Assembly (NCBI GenBank): GCA_029817715.1
Contig: JARUPY010000252.1
Span: 1,488,001 to 1,552,000, forward strand
DNA from: Melastoma dodecandrum
Lineage: Eukaryota > Streptophyta > Magnoliopsida > Myrtales > Melastomataceae
Direction: 5' to 3'
Length of the DNA: 64,000 nt
In this document: positions 1-10,600 of the stretch, piece after piece
Numbering within the stretch: the stretch's first letter is position 1
Layout of the letters: each line of letters begins with the position of its first letter
Translations under genes and position numbers: made by a program
The notes under the pieces: generated by a model
The model's database searches: none
Told to the model about the DNA's origin: nothing
The model's input: only the letters and a program-made list of their open reading frames with translations

Positions 1-98
1 GGGCAGATCTCAACGGCAAAATAAAACCGGCGCGGGAGTCGCCCGAAATCAGAGAAACGGGAGAGACGAGAGGCAGATCCCGACGAATTCCTCCAAAA

Positions 99-1312
99 AT
101 GGTGAATTTTCGTGCATTTTTTCTCATCTTGTCGTTGTTTAATTGTGATTCGCGTGGATGGATGGACGGATAGATGGTGGGATTCTGGCGATGAATCTGA
201 GTGGCTGGCGACGGTTTCTTGTGGAGACGATGATAGATTCGGGAGGATGAGCGATCCGATGTGTTCGATGTCGATCTGATCTTTGTTGTTTATTTTTTAA
301 GATTCATTTCGTGCTGCTGATGAGCAGGCAGGGGAAAGTGAGGCTAACCAAATGGTATTCCCTTTATCCCCAGAAGGAAAGGACCAAGGTAAGCGATGAG
401 CCATCGAGCAGGCAATTCCCGCGATAGTGTCCTTTACTTGGAGAGTATGCCATGATCGATGCATCATTCCTTCGAGATTATCTTGTGGTCTTTTTGTTGT
501 CCGTCATGTAGATTATCTCTCCTTCATCCGCGATCCCAATTAGTGTGATTATAAATTATGTTTACCATTTATGTTCGAGGTCATCCGAGAGCTTAGCTCC
601 GAAATCCTCACTCGAGGGCCTAAGCTTTGCAACTTTGTCGAATGGAGGGGTTTCAAGGTTGTCTATAGAAGGTATATTCGATGTGGTATGTCCTTTGGAG
701 ACACCTTGTCTTCCTTTACATTAGCATGCGCGACCATTTCCTTCTCGATTCGTACTGCAGATATGCCAGCCTTTACTTCTGCATGTGCATTAACCAGGAC
801 GACAACGAGTTGGAGTTCTTGAAATAATCCACCACTATGTGGAGATACTGGATCGATATTTGGGCAGCGTAAGCTTTTCTGGGTCATTTTTCACACACGC
901 TAACCTGGGCCAGAATTGATTCACCGTATCGTCGCGATTTCTTCTTACGGGTTTGTGAGCTTGATCTGATCTTCAACTTCCATAAGGTAGACTTCCGATG
1001 AACAATTGCTGCTTCGGATCTTTGTTTCCCTTTATCTTGTCTCAGCAACTCATGAAAAACTTCTACTTCAAGGCCTACTTCATACTGGACGAGATACTTC
1101 TGGCTGGCAAACTTCAAGAGTCCAGCAAAAAAACTGGCGCTAGGCTGATAGCCGGGCAGGTTGGTCTCTTATCTGTATGTGTGGATAATCTGCACCACGC
1201 CCATAATTTTTCTTTGAACTTACTACCCATTCCATGGCAGGACGCACTTGTTGAGAGTGCCAAAGAGGAGGCTAGTTCAATCAGCAACATCATTGCACAG
1301 GCGACCAAGTAG
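99..1312 (+). pseudogene. AP-1 complex sigma subunit (AP19-like), disrupted copy
   Basis: The intact family is the small sigma subunit (about 161 residues) of the AP-1 clathrin adaptor at the trans-Golgi network. Seven exons are recognisable: 99-101 (only the ATG, then GT), 302-388 (IHFVLLMSRQGKVRLTKWYS), 580-671 (VIRELSSEILTRGPKLCNFV), 761-868, 951-986 (VCELDLIFNFHK), 1073-1159 and 1241-1312 (ending EEASSISNIIAQATK). Two lesions are visible. In exon 4 one base is missing at about 821-822, so the frame hits TAA at 825-827, while the family sequence (IIHHYVEILDRYLGS) continues one frame over. The acceptor before exon 5 reads GG instead of AG at 949-950. AGELQESSKK has become AGKLQESSKK and TVAR has become TGAR. 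Introns are retained, so this is a DNA-level copy, not a retrocopy. It ends about 150 bp from the convergent PPR gene. An assembly error could explain one lesion but hardly both. Confidence 0.8.
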
Positions 1313-1459
1313 CGCTAAATATTGAGACGTGTTATTCTACATTCTCTAATTTGTAGCACCTCTCTGTATCCTTCATCTTCTAACTATGGATTGGGGTACA
1401 AGTAGACGAGGATGAGGATAAGTTTTAACTTGTAATGTAACCAGGCCAGGAAAGGATTA

Positions 1460-2569
1460 TCAGGATCCCAACTCTGCGAATCTATGTCTCACTGCGCAGG
1501 CGAGATCCCAATCACCACGAGCAGTCAAGCCCTCCACCAGCCTCTGCCGAACCATGATGTAAGGTATGAAACCTCTCGCCGTCATCCTCATCACCGTTTT
1601 TGCCGCTAACACGTACTCATCGCAAGCCAAACAACTCTCAACCGTGCGCTCGTACACTTCGAAGCCAATGTCATGGTCCTCGCTCTCCAAGAGCTCGATC
1701 ACGCCTACTGCCTTCCTCACCTCCTTATTCTTCCGTAGAGCCAAAATCACTTTTGCCATCGTATCTTGTCTTGGGGTCAGGGCGGCTTTAGTCACCATCT
1801 CCCTCAACATCTCGACGGCTTGGGTGGTCTTCCGAGCTCTGCACATTGCAGCAATGACAGTACCGTAACTGTCTGTATCAGGAATGCAACCTGCCCTCGC
1901 GATGCAGCTCAGGACGTGCATTGCCTCATTCAGTTGATCAACGGCACAGAGAGATGTGATGACATAGTTGCAGGTACCGCAGTCGGGGCTGTGCCCAATC
2001 GATTTCATATCCAGCAGAATGTCCGCGGCTGAATGAGACCAAGACCGGGATTCCAACCAAGCTGAAGTCAGGAACACGTGGGTCTGTGGAACGGGGAGAC
2101 ATCCGGATCGAAGCATTCGTTGGATGATGCATAGAGAGATCGGAAAAGGATCACAATTCTGGAGGGTATAGCCAAGAAGGCATGAGTACACATTCCGAGG
2201 CTTCCACCGAGGTCGGATCGAGCCGAAGGAACGTAACATCTCGTCGATGACATGGATACGTGTGTCCCTTGAAAGATTAGACAGGAAACCAAACAGGGAA
2301 GGATTGCGGCAGAGCTCTTCAGAGGAATCGAGGATGTCAGGAATCCGCTCGTAGCTCTTTTTCTGCACCAAATCTTCGACAGACTCCTTCAAATCCTGCG
2401 ACAAATGAATCGAGCGAACCAGCGAAGAAAGACCAACGAGGAACAATCCACCAGTGTGTCGAGAAAGCCGAAATTTGCTCGTCATCCTCGCGATCGCGAC
2501 TGCCATCATCTCCCTCCGACAGAGCTGCATCAACTCTGTTAGGAATTCAATCAAACATGTTAAGGGCAT
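1460..2569 (-). CDS. Pentatricopeptide repeat protein, At1g06270-like
   Basis: This is an intronless 369-codon reading frame. PPR proteins bind RNA in organelles and direct processing, editing or stability of transcripts; the target here is unknown. The C-terminal two thirds carries degenerate helical PPR units, for example around residues 195-230 (CNYVITSLCAVDQLNEAMHV), 233-265 (SYGTVIAAMCRARKTTQAVE) and 340-365. There is no E/DYW editing tail. The length is close to the roughly 340-residue Arabidopsis At1g06270 as I remember it. The first ATG gives MPLTCLIEF; an internal start at Met21/22 (MMAVAIARMTSKFRLS) would give a better organelle-targeting N-terminus rich in R, S and A and is a real alternative. 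The gene is divergent from the YjbQ gene across about 220 bp. Confidence 0.85.
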   Translation of the reverse strand: MPLTCLIEFLTELMQLCRREMMAVAIARMTSKFRLSRHTGGLFLVGLSSLVRSIHLSQDLKESVEDLVQKKSYERIPDILDSSEELCRNPSLFGFLSNLSRDTRIHVIDEMLRSFGSIRPRWKPRNVYSCLLGYTLQNCDPFPISLCIIQRMLRSGCLPVPQTHVFLTSAWLESRSWSHSAADILLDMKSIGHSPDCGTCNYVITSLCAVDQLNEAMHVLSCIARAGCIPDTDSYGTVIAAMCRARKTTQAVEMLREMVTKAALTPRQDTMAKVILALRKNKEVRKAVGVIELLESEDHDIGFEVYERTVESCLACDEYVLAAKTVMRMTARGFIPYIMVRQRLVEGLTARGDWDLACAVRHRFAELGS

Positions 2570-2789
2570 CCAGCTCTCATCAGAAAATTACGAACTACCC
2601 GTTGTTGCTCTATGCACGACGGCGGCTCTATTGTGTCGCTGCAACTTGGGCTTTTGGGCTTGTGTTTAAAGAAGCAGAGGATGATGAACAGCTCCAGGCT
2701 GTTTCGTCACTCTTCTTTTCACAGTGAAGCCCTTCGCACCTTTGTCCCGCGGCGAGTCGGCGCTGTATACCGTCACGGAGCCTGAGTCA
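2570..2789. promoter_or_regulatory. Bidirectional promoter between PPR and YjbQ genes
   Basis: Only about 220 bp separates the two divergent start codons. Two copies of TGGGCT sit at 2647-2652 and 2655-2660. This is the site II type element recognised by TCP factors and common upstream of plant genes for organelle and translation proteins. No clear TATA box is seen in either direction, which fits housekeeping genes. Assignment is by motif and position only. Confidence 0.5.
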
Positions 2790-4108
2790 ATGTCGGCGGC
2801 CGGAACCAACGGACCCAAGTGGGCTCAGAAGACCATCACGCTCCCTCGCCAAAGCCGCGGCTGCCATCTCGTCACTCGCGAGGTATTGAACCAGCGTTTC
2901 ACTCAATCGCCGCAAGCTTATGGCAATTGCGATCTCTTATATGCAATCCGTTCGATTGGTTCTGATTGGATGCTGGTGGTGTGGATGATTGCTATATTAG
3001 ATAGTGAAGGAAATCGAGGAGGAATTGTCGCAATTCAAGTGCGGGCTTGCGCATTTCTTCCGTGAGTACGCAGTTGTTACGATTTTCATCGGGAGTTTAG
3101 GTCATGGGTTACTTATTTGTGAATGATCATTTCGTGTATGGGGCAGTTCGCCATACCAGTGCTTCACTCACGATCAACGAGAATTATGACTCGGATGTTC
3201 GGGAAGATACGGAGACGTTCCTCAACAGGATAGTGCCGGAGGTTCGGAGTTTTCTCTCTGCTTCGAAGTGTTTAATTATTTTATTGGGATTAGAAAAGAG
3301 GAGGGAGAGTTTTGTCTGATGCGTTTGACTGTCTCTTTTCAGGGTAGATCTGCACCATGGAAACATACTCTCGAAGGTTAGTTTTTAGTTCAAGCTATAT
3401 AATGAATCTCATGCCAACCATAATGAGCTAGAGCAGTGGCTGCTGTTACTCTGGTAGAGTGACAGTACTGCTCATTGTGGTTGCTCTTTTGAAATGATCA
3501 TATCTGGTGAGCTAGAGCGATAGGAGTCGGTTTGATAGCTGATTCATTTTGTGACGAACGGGTTTGACTGTTGTTAAATAACATATATCTGTTGACATGC
3601 TTTCTCAAATGTAGGATCAGACCATGGTTCATTAGGCTGAAAAAATGCTTCTTACTGTTTGCTTTTGTGGTTCCCGCTCTGTAGTTGGTTGAACTGCTGA
3701 TGAGAATGGCGTCTTCGTTGTTAGGTCCCGACGATATGCCTGCTCATATTAAGTCTTCCATGTTTGGCTGCAGCCTCATGTAAAAATGGCCACAGTACTT
3801 CTCAAAAGAAAAGAAATTACTAGAACACATGAATTTCTTTGTCGTCAATGAAACATTGTTTGATGTCATGTAGGATACCAATCACTGATGGGAAGCTTAA
3901 CTTGGGAAGATGGCAGGTAAGCAAATATATTTTTGTTTAATCTGCCTCTTAGCACTGGTCCTTGAACTTAGTTGAGCTTCAGAGATTTGCCGTTAATGAG
4001 TGGTACACGATATATAAATCTGGTCTATTTGATCAGGGAATATGGCTTTGTGAGCATCGAGACGTCGCCACCCCAAGGAGCATTGTTGTTACCCTTAATG
4101 GGATATAA
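2790..4108 (+). CDS. YjbQ/UPF0047 family protein (thiamine-phosphate synthase-like fold)
   Basis: Seven exons join in phase: 2790-2882, 3001-3061, 3147-3241, 3343-3376, 3725-3779, 3874-3916 and 4037-4108, giving 150 residues. The family is universal. Some members rescue thiamine-phosphate synthase mutants, but the physiological reaction is unsettled. Diagnostic pieces are GPKWAQKTITLP near the N-terminus, HTSASLTINENYDSDVRED, the WKHTLEG loop, PDDMPAHIKSSMFG and the C-terminal CEHRDVATPRSIVVTLNGI. Two changes stand out: the usual LGTWQ reads LGRWQ at the end of exon 6, and the usual QHTSAS reads RHTSAS. The exon 3 donor (GAG|GTTCGG) is weak. An in-frame ATG at 2724 would add 22 residues; 2790 is preferred because family members start M(S/A)AA close to GPKWAQK. 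A decayed copy of the last exon lies about 1 kb downstream. Confidence 0.85.
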
Positions 4109-5427
4109 GGTATTTATGTGACATCAAACAATCCTAGGCTCTTGAATGTAAACAGATATATTAGCTCAAAACCCTCCGTAAAAATTTACTCGGAAAACCT
4201 CCTGTAAGATGTGTAATCTTTGGTATCTGCATTATCTCGGGCAAGCGATGGTAGTTAGTAGATGCTTAGCAGACTCCTTGTGGATATTAAGAATCACATG
4301 GACGTCATCTTATTTAGTCTTTTAGATCTGCGAATATGATCTGGAATGCGTAGGCTCATACAGGAGACTCAGGATACGTCCTCAGGATAGTGCAAAGTGG
4401 ACTAAAGGCCTGGGACAGTCCAAGGTGTATATATCCAGGAAGTGCTTCCTGTCATGAGCGAGCGTTAATGATGCGCGCACCATGGTTGTCGCACAATGTC
4501 ATTACAATTGCAGATGGAAATGGAAGAGATATATCGGCTCAGACTGATGTTATAACACTCTGAGAATCGATGTTTGTCCACACAGAAAATGGGGAATAAC
4601 ACCATAGAGAAAGCCACGACCACATCAAAGTGTCAGCAACAACACGTTCGAGCGATAAGCTGAATTTTCAGTATGTGCCGGGCTGGAGGCGATGCATCCC
4701 AGATCGTCGTCCTTAGATTGATAAATGGACAGTGAGCACCACGTTGACCCCATTCCTGATTACTACCCAAACAATGAGTTTGGGGGCCGGAGAAGTAATG
4801 TTTAGACAACCTTTTTATACAGGAAAACCATTAATGTTTCTCTAAGAGGATTTATGAACTTTTTTAGTATATTTTCAAGTGGATCTACTCTTCCATTCGA
4901 CTCTCTACTTAAAGACATTCAAATCCTTGGACCTTCTTGTTGAGTTTTTTTTTTTTTTCCTTATTGCATGTAATCAACACTCGTGTCTCTGTTGTCTTTA
5001 CATTGAAATCATCTTCATGCCTTGATTGGCGCCATATAAAGGAGAAGGATTCCAAACGACAGAAGATGTGAATGAGTTGAAGAGCAGGAAGTCCCTTGGT
5101 CGCCTTTGCGAGCAGCATCGGTGACTCGTCACAACTCGTCACCCTTAACGGGATATAACGCACATCCACGACAGCAAACATCTCAGTTCTACTGCAAAAT
5201 GTAAGGAACACCACCTCCTACATAAACAATGCAACTTTTGATGCCTGCATTAATCTGGGGTGAATGTGGCCATCTTCTGCCCAGGAGATATAATGCAGAT
5301 GCTTACCAAATTACATATATTCATCCATGGATTAATTGTTCCATTTTTATCAACATAAAGAACCTGGGAAACAGACTGAATAATAACAGGGCAGTGATTT
5401 CACATATTCAAGGCCCCGGAACTTCCC
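4109..5427. other. Spacer between YjbQ gene and convergent At1g76660-like gene
   Basis: This holds the 3' UTR of the YjbQ gene and then ordinary AT-rich spacer with no supported gene. The 3' UTR of the minus-strand neighbour enters from the right. The only internal structure I can support is the decayed duplicate at about 5085-5320. Confidence 0.6.
5085..5320 (+). repeat. Decayed duplicate of the YjbQ last exon and 3' UTR
   Basis: This segment is collinear with about 4035-4260. The coding end ACCCTTAATGGGATATAA (about 4091-4108) reappears as ACCCTTAACGGGATATAA near 5140-5160. TTTGTGAGCATCGAGACG matches TTTGCGAGCAGCATCGGTGAC just upstream. Further along, TATCTGCATTATCTCGGG matches TGCCTGCATTAATCTGGG, and TAGATGCTTAGCAGA matches CAGATGCTTACCAAA. 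The order is kept over about 200 bp, so chance is unlikely. It has no open coding potential. Boundaries are approximate. Confidence 0.55.
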
Positions 5428-7689
5428 TCAGTCATGCAATCTGAAAAAACCTCCTCCTCTGCTTTCTCTCAAGCTCCTTCCCCTCCTGTACTCGATCTCC
5501 ACATTCGATTTAGAAGCCCCCGGCTCGTATTTACAGCCGTTCTTCAGCGAACGAGTCCTCGAGAACGCCCTCCCCTCGTCGTCTGTCGTGGTATGGAATG
5601 TGGGCATGTTATGTCCTAAACCATTATATTGCTGCAACCCTGGATGTCCGTACCATCGCGTAAGGCATAGAATTTTAATAACATGATCCCCAAGATAAAT
5701 GGAGAAGCAGAGCAAAAAAGAAGAGCAAACAACGAGATTCACCTCTCTGGTTTTGCCATGAAGATGCCTCGCTGCGGGAATCATTGCTCACGAGACCCGA
5801 ATTGACCCTGCGGCTACTTGAAGGAAAGATCCCATGGACTTCGCCGTGGAACGAAGTGCCTAAACTGTCATTCAGGTGTGTGCTGCCGGAGCCAAGAGGT
5901 CGCATGGTGAAGGAATCATTAGCAACATCAGTTATCTCAACATACTGGCTGGTCGTGATGATTTCGTCGGCACTGAAACCAAAAGAAGCTCTATAGGCTT
6001 CCATCTCTTCGGGGTCTTGCTTGGGACTTCTGTTGCTTTGCCGGCTCTTGTACCCATTATCAGTAGTAGAGTAGGCATCCGAGTCTTTGGAAACGCTCAA
6101 GCGGCCGCCAGTATGAGGAAAAGGTGGGTTATGATCCAGATAGAATTCAGCAAAGGTAGCAGGGCAGAAGAAATTTGTGTCATGAGACCTTCCGGAGGCA
6201 CCGGTTGCAGTGTTAGCGATGTATCCATCATTAGGTGGTGAAACTGAAGTATCCCAACAGAGAGGGTACTCACGCTTGGGAAATGATGACAGCCCATCGC
6301 CGGATATCCTTGAAACCGGAGAAATTACACTGCTCGCTGGACTTCCAGGGTAATATGAATAACCTCCAGTCTTGTCCGCGACTCTGATTCCACGTGCAGA
6401 TGTAAGGAACTGAGCATATGGGACATCAGGGGATGAGGGTGTTGTCAAGTGAGCCAACTCGGGTGGTGGAGTGAGAGGTGCAGTTGATGGCTCTGTCGTG
6501 AAGGCTGAGAAAACTGGAGGAGAGACCAGTTGCGTCTCGTGGGCATATGGTCCAGTCACAAACATTGTGGATGATGGACCACCTGGCGAGTTGGCCGATA
6601 TAGATAGCTGACAGTTAGGTGACTGAACTGTCGAAGGTAGAGCAGAGTGTGTAAAAGATGCCGGAGAAGATGGTGGAGCTAAAAGAGATGGATGAATTGC
6701 TGCTGCTTGATTGACCACGGCAATAGGAGGAACACCGTTTGGTTGGGGTACTGATCCATTGCCCTCTGGAATACGAGATGCAGGAACTATACGCTTTCCA
6801 CCTTTCTGGGATCCAAAACATGAGACCGCACCCCAACATCCACCCCATCTCTTCCTCTGTCAACCCAAGGCAGTATTTCAGGATTATATATGGAGCAGTA
6901 ATTCAATGGAGAGCGCAGAGCGGTTATGCAGCAAAAACAACCAGGGCAGTTCTAACATGCATTAACAACTCAGATAGCACATAACGCTTATCCGCTGAAA
7001 AATCACTTGCGAGAACAAATCATATTACCACCACAGGAAAACAACAATTGTCAAATCACATTAGCATCAAAACTAATGAGAAGAGTTCTCCCTTATACCT
7101 AACTCATATGAAAGGAATATCAGCATATAGTAGTCCTTCAGAGGAAGACCAACTCGACAATCAATCTTCACTTATAACTCTCCATCGCAGAACGCATTTA
7201 AATCATTTAAAAGAACTTCCACTCCAGCCATCCTAATTATTGCTGGCCCCAACTTGAGATTTAGTTTATTATCATAACATTTTCTGGGAAGTCTTTAAGA
7301 CTTCCGTTTGCAGATTCCTCGTGGCTGATCTATAATGGCATCGAACTTGTCTTATAGCTATGAAAATAACTTTGTTTCAGACAAGCAACTCCACCCCCTC
7401 CCCTAAAAAAGAAACAAGTTCAGACAGCGACTTTCTCCCAGCCAACAGCTAAACATCAAGCCAAAACTTAAAACCACTACCAACAACCCCATTTTCACAT
7501 AAAGCAATCACAAAACACACAATCTATTTTAAACCCAAGACAGCAAAAAGAACACCCAGATCTGAATGCGAAAACTCAGATCTATCACAAACCCAAAATG
7601 AAACGCACAAACAAGACCCACAAAAGGAATCACCAAGTTACCGATTCCTGTCGCTGTTGTTGGGGGAATCTATTCTGATGGGATCCCAT
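5428..7689 (-). CDS. Proline/serine-rich protein, At1g76660-like (hydroxyproline-rich glycoprotein family)
   Basis: Three exons on the minus strand: 7689-7642 (MGSHQNRFPQQQRQES), 6856-5743 and 5615-5428, about 449 residues. The family has no known biochemical role. Its N-terminus has a Trp/Cys-rich block (RWGGCWGAVSCFGSQKGGKR), followed by long Ser/Pro-rich disorder with the conserved stretches LLAPPSSPASF, TGPYAHETQLVSPPVFS, FTTEPSTAPLTPPPE, TPSSPDVPYAQFL and NFFCPATFAEFYLDH. Near the C-terminus are EAYRASFGFSADEIITT and EIEYRRGRSLRESR. There is no signal peptide, so the 'glycoprotein' name is misleading. The last acceptor is uncertain: AG before 5615 or AG before 5582 both keep the frame, differing by 11 residues. 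The leader extends to about 8.2 kb. Confidence 0.88.
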
Positions 7690-10600
7690 GCAAAACCCAC
7701 CTCAAAACGAAACAGCCCTAAAAAACCCAAAAGAACTTTTCCTTCCCCCACCCACCCACCTTCCCCAAAACCAAAGAAACGACCTTTCGTCAAATACCCA
7801 TCACCCCATTTCGGCTTCTTCCCCCTCTGAGCATCCCACGAACGATCTATACCAAGCCCAAAAAGGAAGAAAAAAAAAGACCCCCAACTTTTCCTTGCCC
7901 ACAGAAAACGGTGTACGGAGGATTTCGCAAACAGTTACTGACGACGGAAAGAGTCCCCTTCTCCGCAATGCTTTCTTTGGTTTGCTTTTACACTGAAGGC
8001 GGGCAAGGGAAAAGGTGAGGTTGGGGGTAAAAGTTATAGGGCGGAGAAAAGAAGTGGGAATTGGAGTGTTTGGAATGGGAAGTGTGTTTGAGTGCGACTT
8101 TGGGTTTTGGGGGGAGAAAAGCAGAGAAAAGGATAGAACACACGTAAAGACGGGAGGGTGGATTGAGTGAGATGAGAGGGTGTTGTCCTGTCTGTTGTTG
8201 CTGTTCTTCCCCTGTTCTCGGTAAGAGAGAGATCGATTGGGGAGAGAGAGGTGATAAAATTCCCTTCTCTTCAAAAATATTATTATGACATCATTCCATC
8301 CGTTTCAATTATTAGTTGTTTGTTAATTGATGCGACCGATTATGTAGTTTTATTAAAATACCGCCGCGATGTTTATATGGAGTTGGTTGATTAAAATAAA
8401 TTCTTATTTATCGGGGGCTGGTTTGGTTCTTACACAATTTGTACCGGACAGGACAATATAAAGACATTTTTCACATTTCCTGTTTAGCCAAAGGATTAGA
8501 TAAGTTATTCGAGACAACACCCCACCACCGCCGCCCCTTCTGTCCCCCCTCCTACCCGCAGGGGAGTGCCATGTTACTTTGCCAGCAGTCGGGGACGCAC
8601 CATGTGGGCGTGTTCCGGGCTGGGTCGGACATGGGTCGGAGGCATGGTGCGTGGATTGCCATAAGGGCGAGTTCGACCGGAAAGGACTCGCCAGCCACTG
8701 GGCTCCTGATGTTAGACATGGCATGACACAGACAGAGGTAAAGCAGGGGGTTATTACAGCATCATGAACATGAGACTCTAATTCGTGAATCTTTTTCTTT
8801 TTAGGGTTTCCAAGGCCATACCATCTTTCTGGCACATGAACATTGCTCGGTCCTTGTGTAAAGTCGAAATGAAATAAGACAGCAGTCAGCTTCTAAGAAA
8901 GTTTGGGGACCTCATCACACCCCTACTTACAGTTGATTGCCATGTCGTTTATCCACGGCATTGGTCCTCAGTCGGCGTTGTTGTCGGGAAGCTATTGAGG
9001 ATCACAAAGGAACACGCCATGTGGAAATGGGGACAGGAGGGGCGATCATGGCGCTGATGAACATGGGACGGACTCTTCTGCCCCTTGGAAATATTTGCCC
9101 ATGGAAGAAAGACGATGAATTGAACTCCCCCCGACTGAGGATGATGATACTGTTTCGCAAGTGGATCTTCCTATGGCCGCAAGACATCCTCCTAACCATA
9201 CTCAGGCTAATCACCTCAGCCAGCGCATCGGGAAAAAGGAGAGGACCCTTGAGTTCCTAGAAAATTGAAACCCAGCAACAACTAAGATAACACTAGGACT
9301 TCATGAATGGTGCACCAAAATTAAGAAACCTCATTTAACTTGCATAACTATATAACTCATGCACAGACACGCACTAAAAGCCCTCCTCCTTTGTCCGGGC
9401 TTGGGACCGGCTGTGCGAATACGAAAGGAAGAACACAGGCGGAGTTACTTCTGGTTCTAGCCAGGCGCCCACTTAGAAGGCGAACGCCTACTACAAATGA
9501 GTAGGGTGTCCCCAAGCTAAGATGGCCAAAGAAATGCCATGCCAAGATTATTATCGTGGGGCATGAGCGATAAAAAAAAATCATAAGCCTCATCAACCTT
9601 TTTTGAAAATACTTACACAACTATCTTCTCTTTTTTTTTGACATTGAATTAAAAAATGAGCATTGAAAACGGCAAAGTATGACCCTAATAAAAAAAAAAT
9701 TTGTGAAAAGCCGAATCCAATTCATGCATGCCAGTTGAGGCCCTAAGTTGGATAAAGAACGTAAGAGATCAACACTGTAATTGAAATTTTCCTTTTCTTT
9801 CGAAACAAGGGATGAATTCCCGTCGACTGCGTCGATACCTTGAACTTTCACGTTGCAGATTACCTCGTGGGTAGAAAACTCGAGCCTTCATTGTTTTTGT
9901 ATAAGGTCCTGACCCAAAAACAATGGCTTAGGAGTAGTAAAAGTAAGTCAGGGGCATCCCAAGGGGCATTTTTCGTTTCCTGAATCAAGCATCCCAAAAT
10001 GCCATACTCCGGTTGGAATTATACTTGTCAACTTCGATTTATTTGCCAGGGTCAGGGTAATATGCTGCATGTGCCAAGCTCCAAGATTGGGAATCAACGC
10101 CTCCCACAAACTCTTCTCAAAGTTTTGATCGCAATTATTTTGGTTAGTGGCCCCTTCACGAATGTCTAAATAAAAATGGAAGGATTAGCATCAGGTTATC
10201 AGAAAATGCAAGTCGGTGCTTGAAGATATGAGCACACCTGCGGAGCGAAGATCATCAACCATCCCGGACTTCTTCCACACCCCAACCCAGAGAGATCCCC
10301 CTGCAACAATCCAAAAAATTAGAGGTGAACGTGACAATAGTTTTAAGACTAAAAAACACCCAATTGAAATACTAACTCATTTTGCTTCCACTACTCAGTA
10401 GTTTTCTCTATTAGGGCCCATTCTAAAAACATTTTGGCATGTATGAAACCCCACCCAACATTTGGTAAACCTTCCCGGAAGCATTTACAAACTAGTTTTT
10501 TCCATTCGCCACCATGACACACCATCGACCTTATAGAATGGCTTCCTTCTCGTTTGCTAAGGATTGCCATAATTGCATCATTTACTAAACGGCTGACATA

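Noticed and set aside
8404..8835. 143-codon minus-strand frame in spacer
   Set aside because: Low-complexity, GC-rich, no recognisable domain and no splice or promoter context.
8937..9260. 107-codon plus-strand frame in spacer
   Set aside because: No recognisable family; codon pattern and context are not gene-like.
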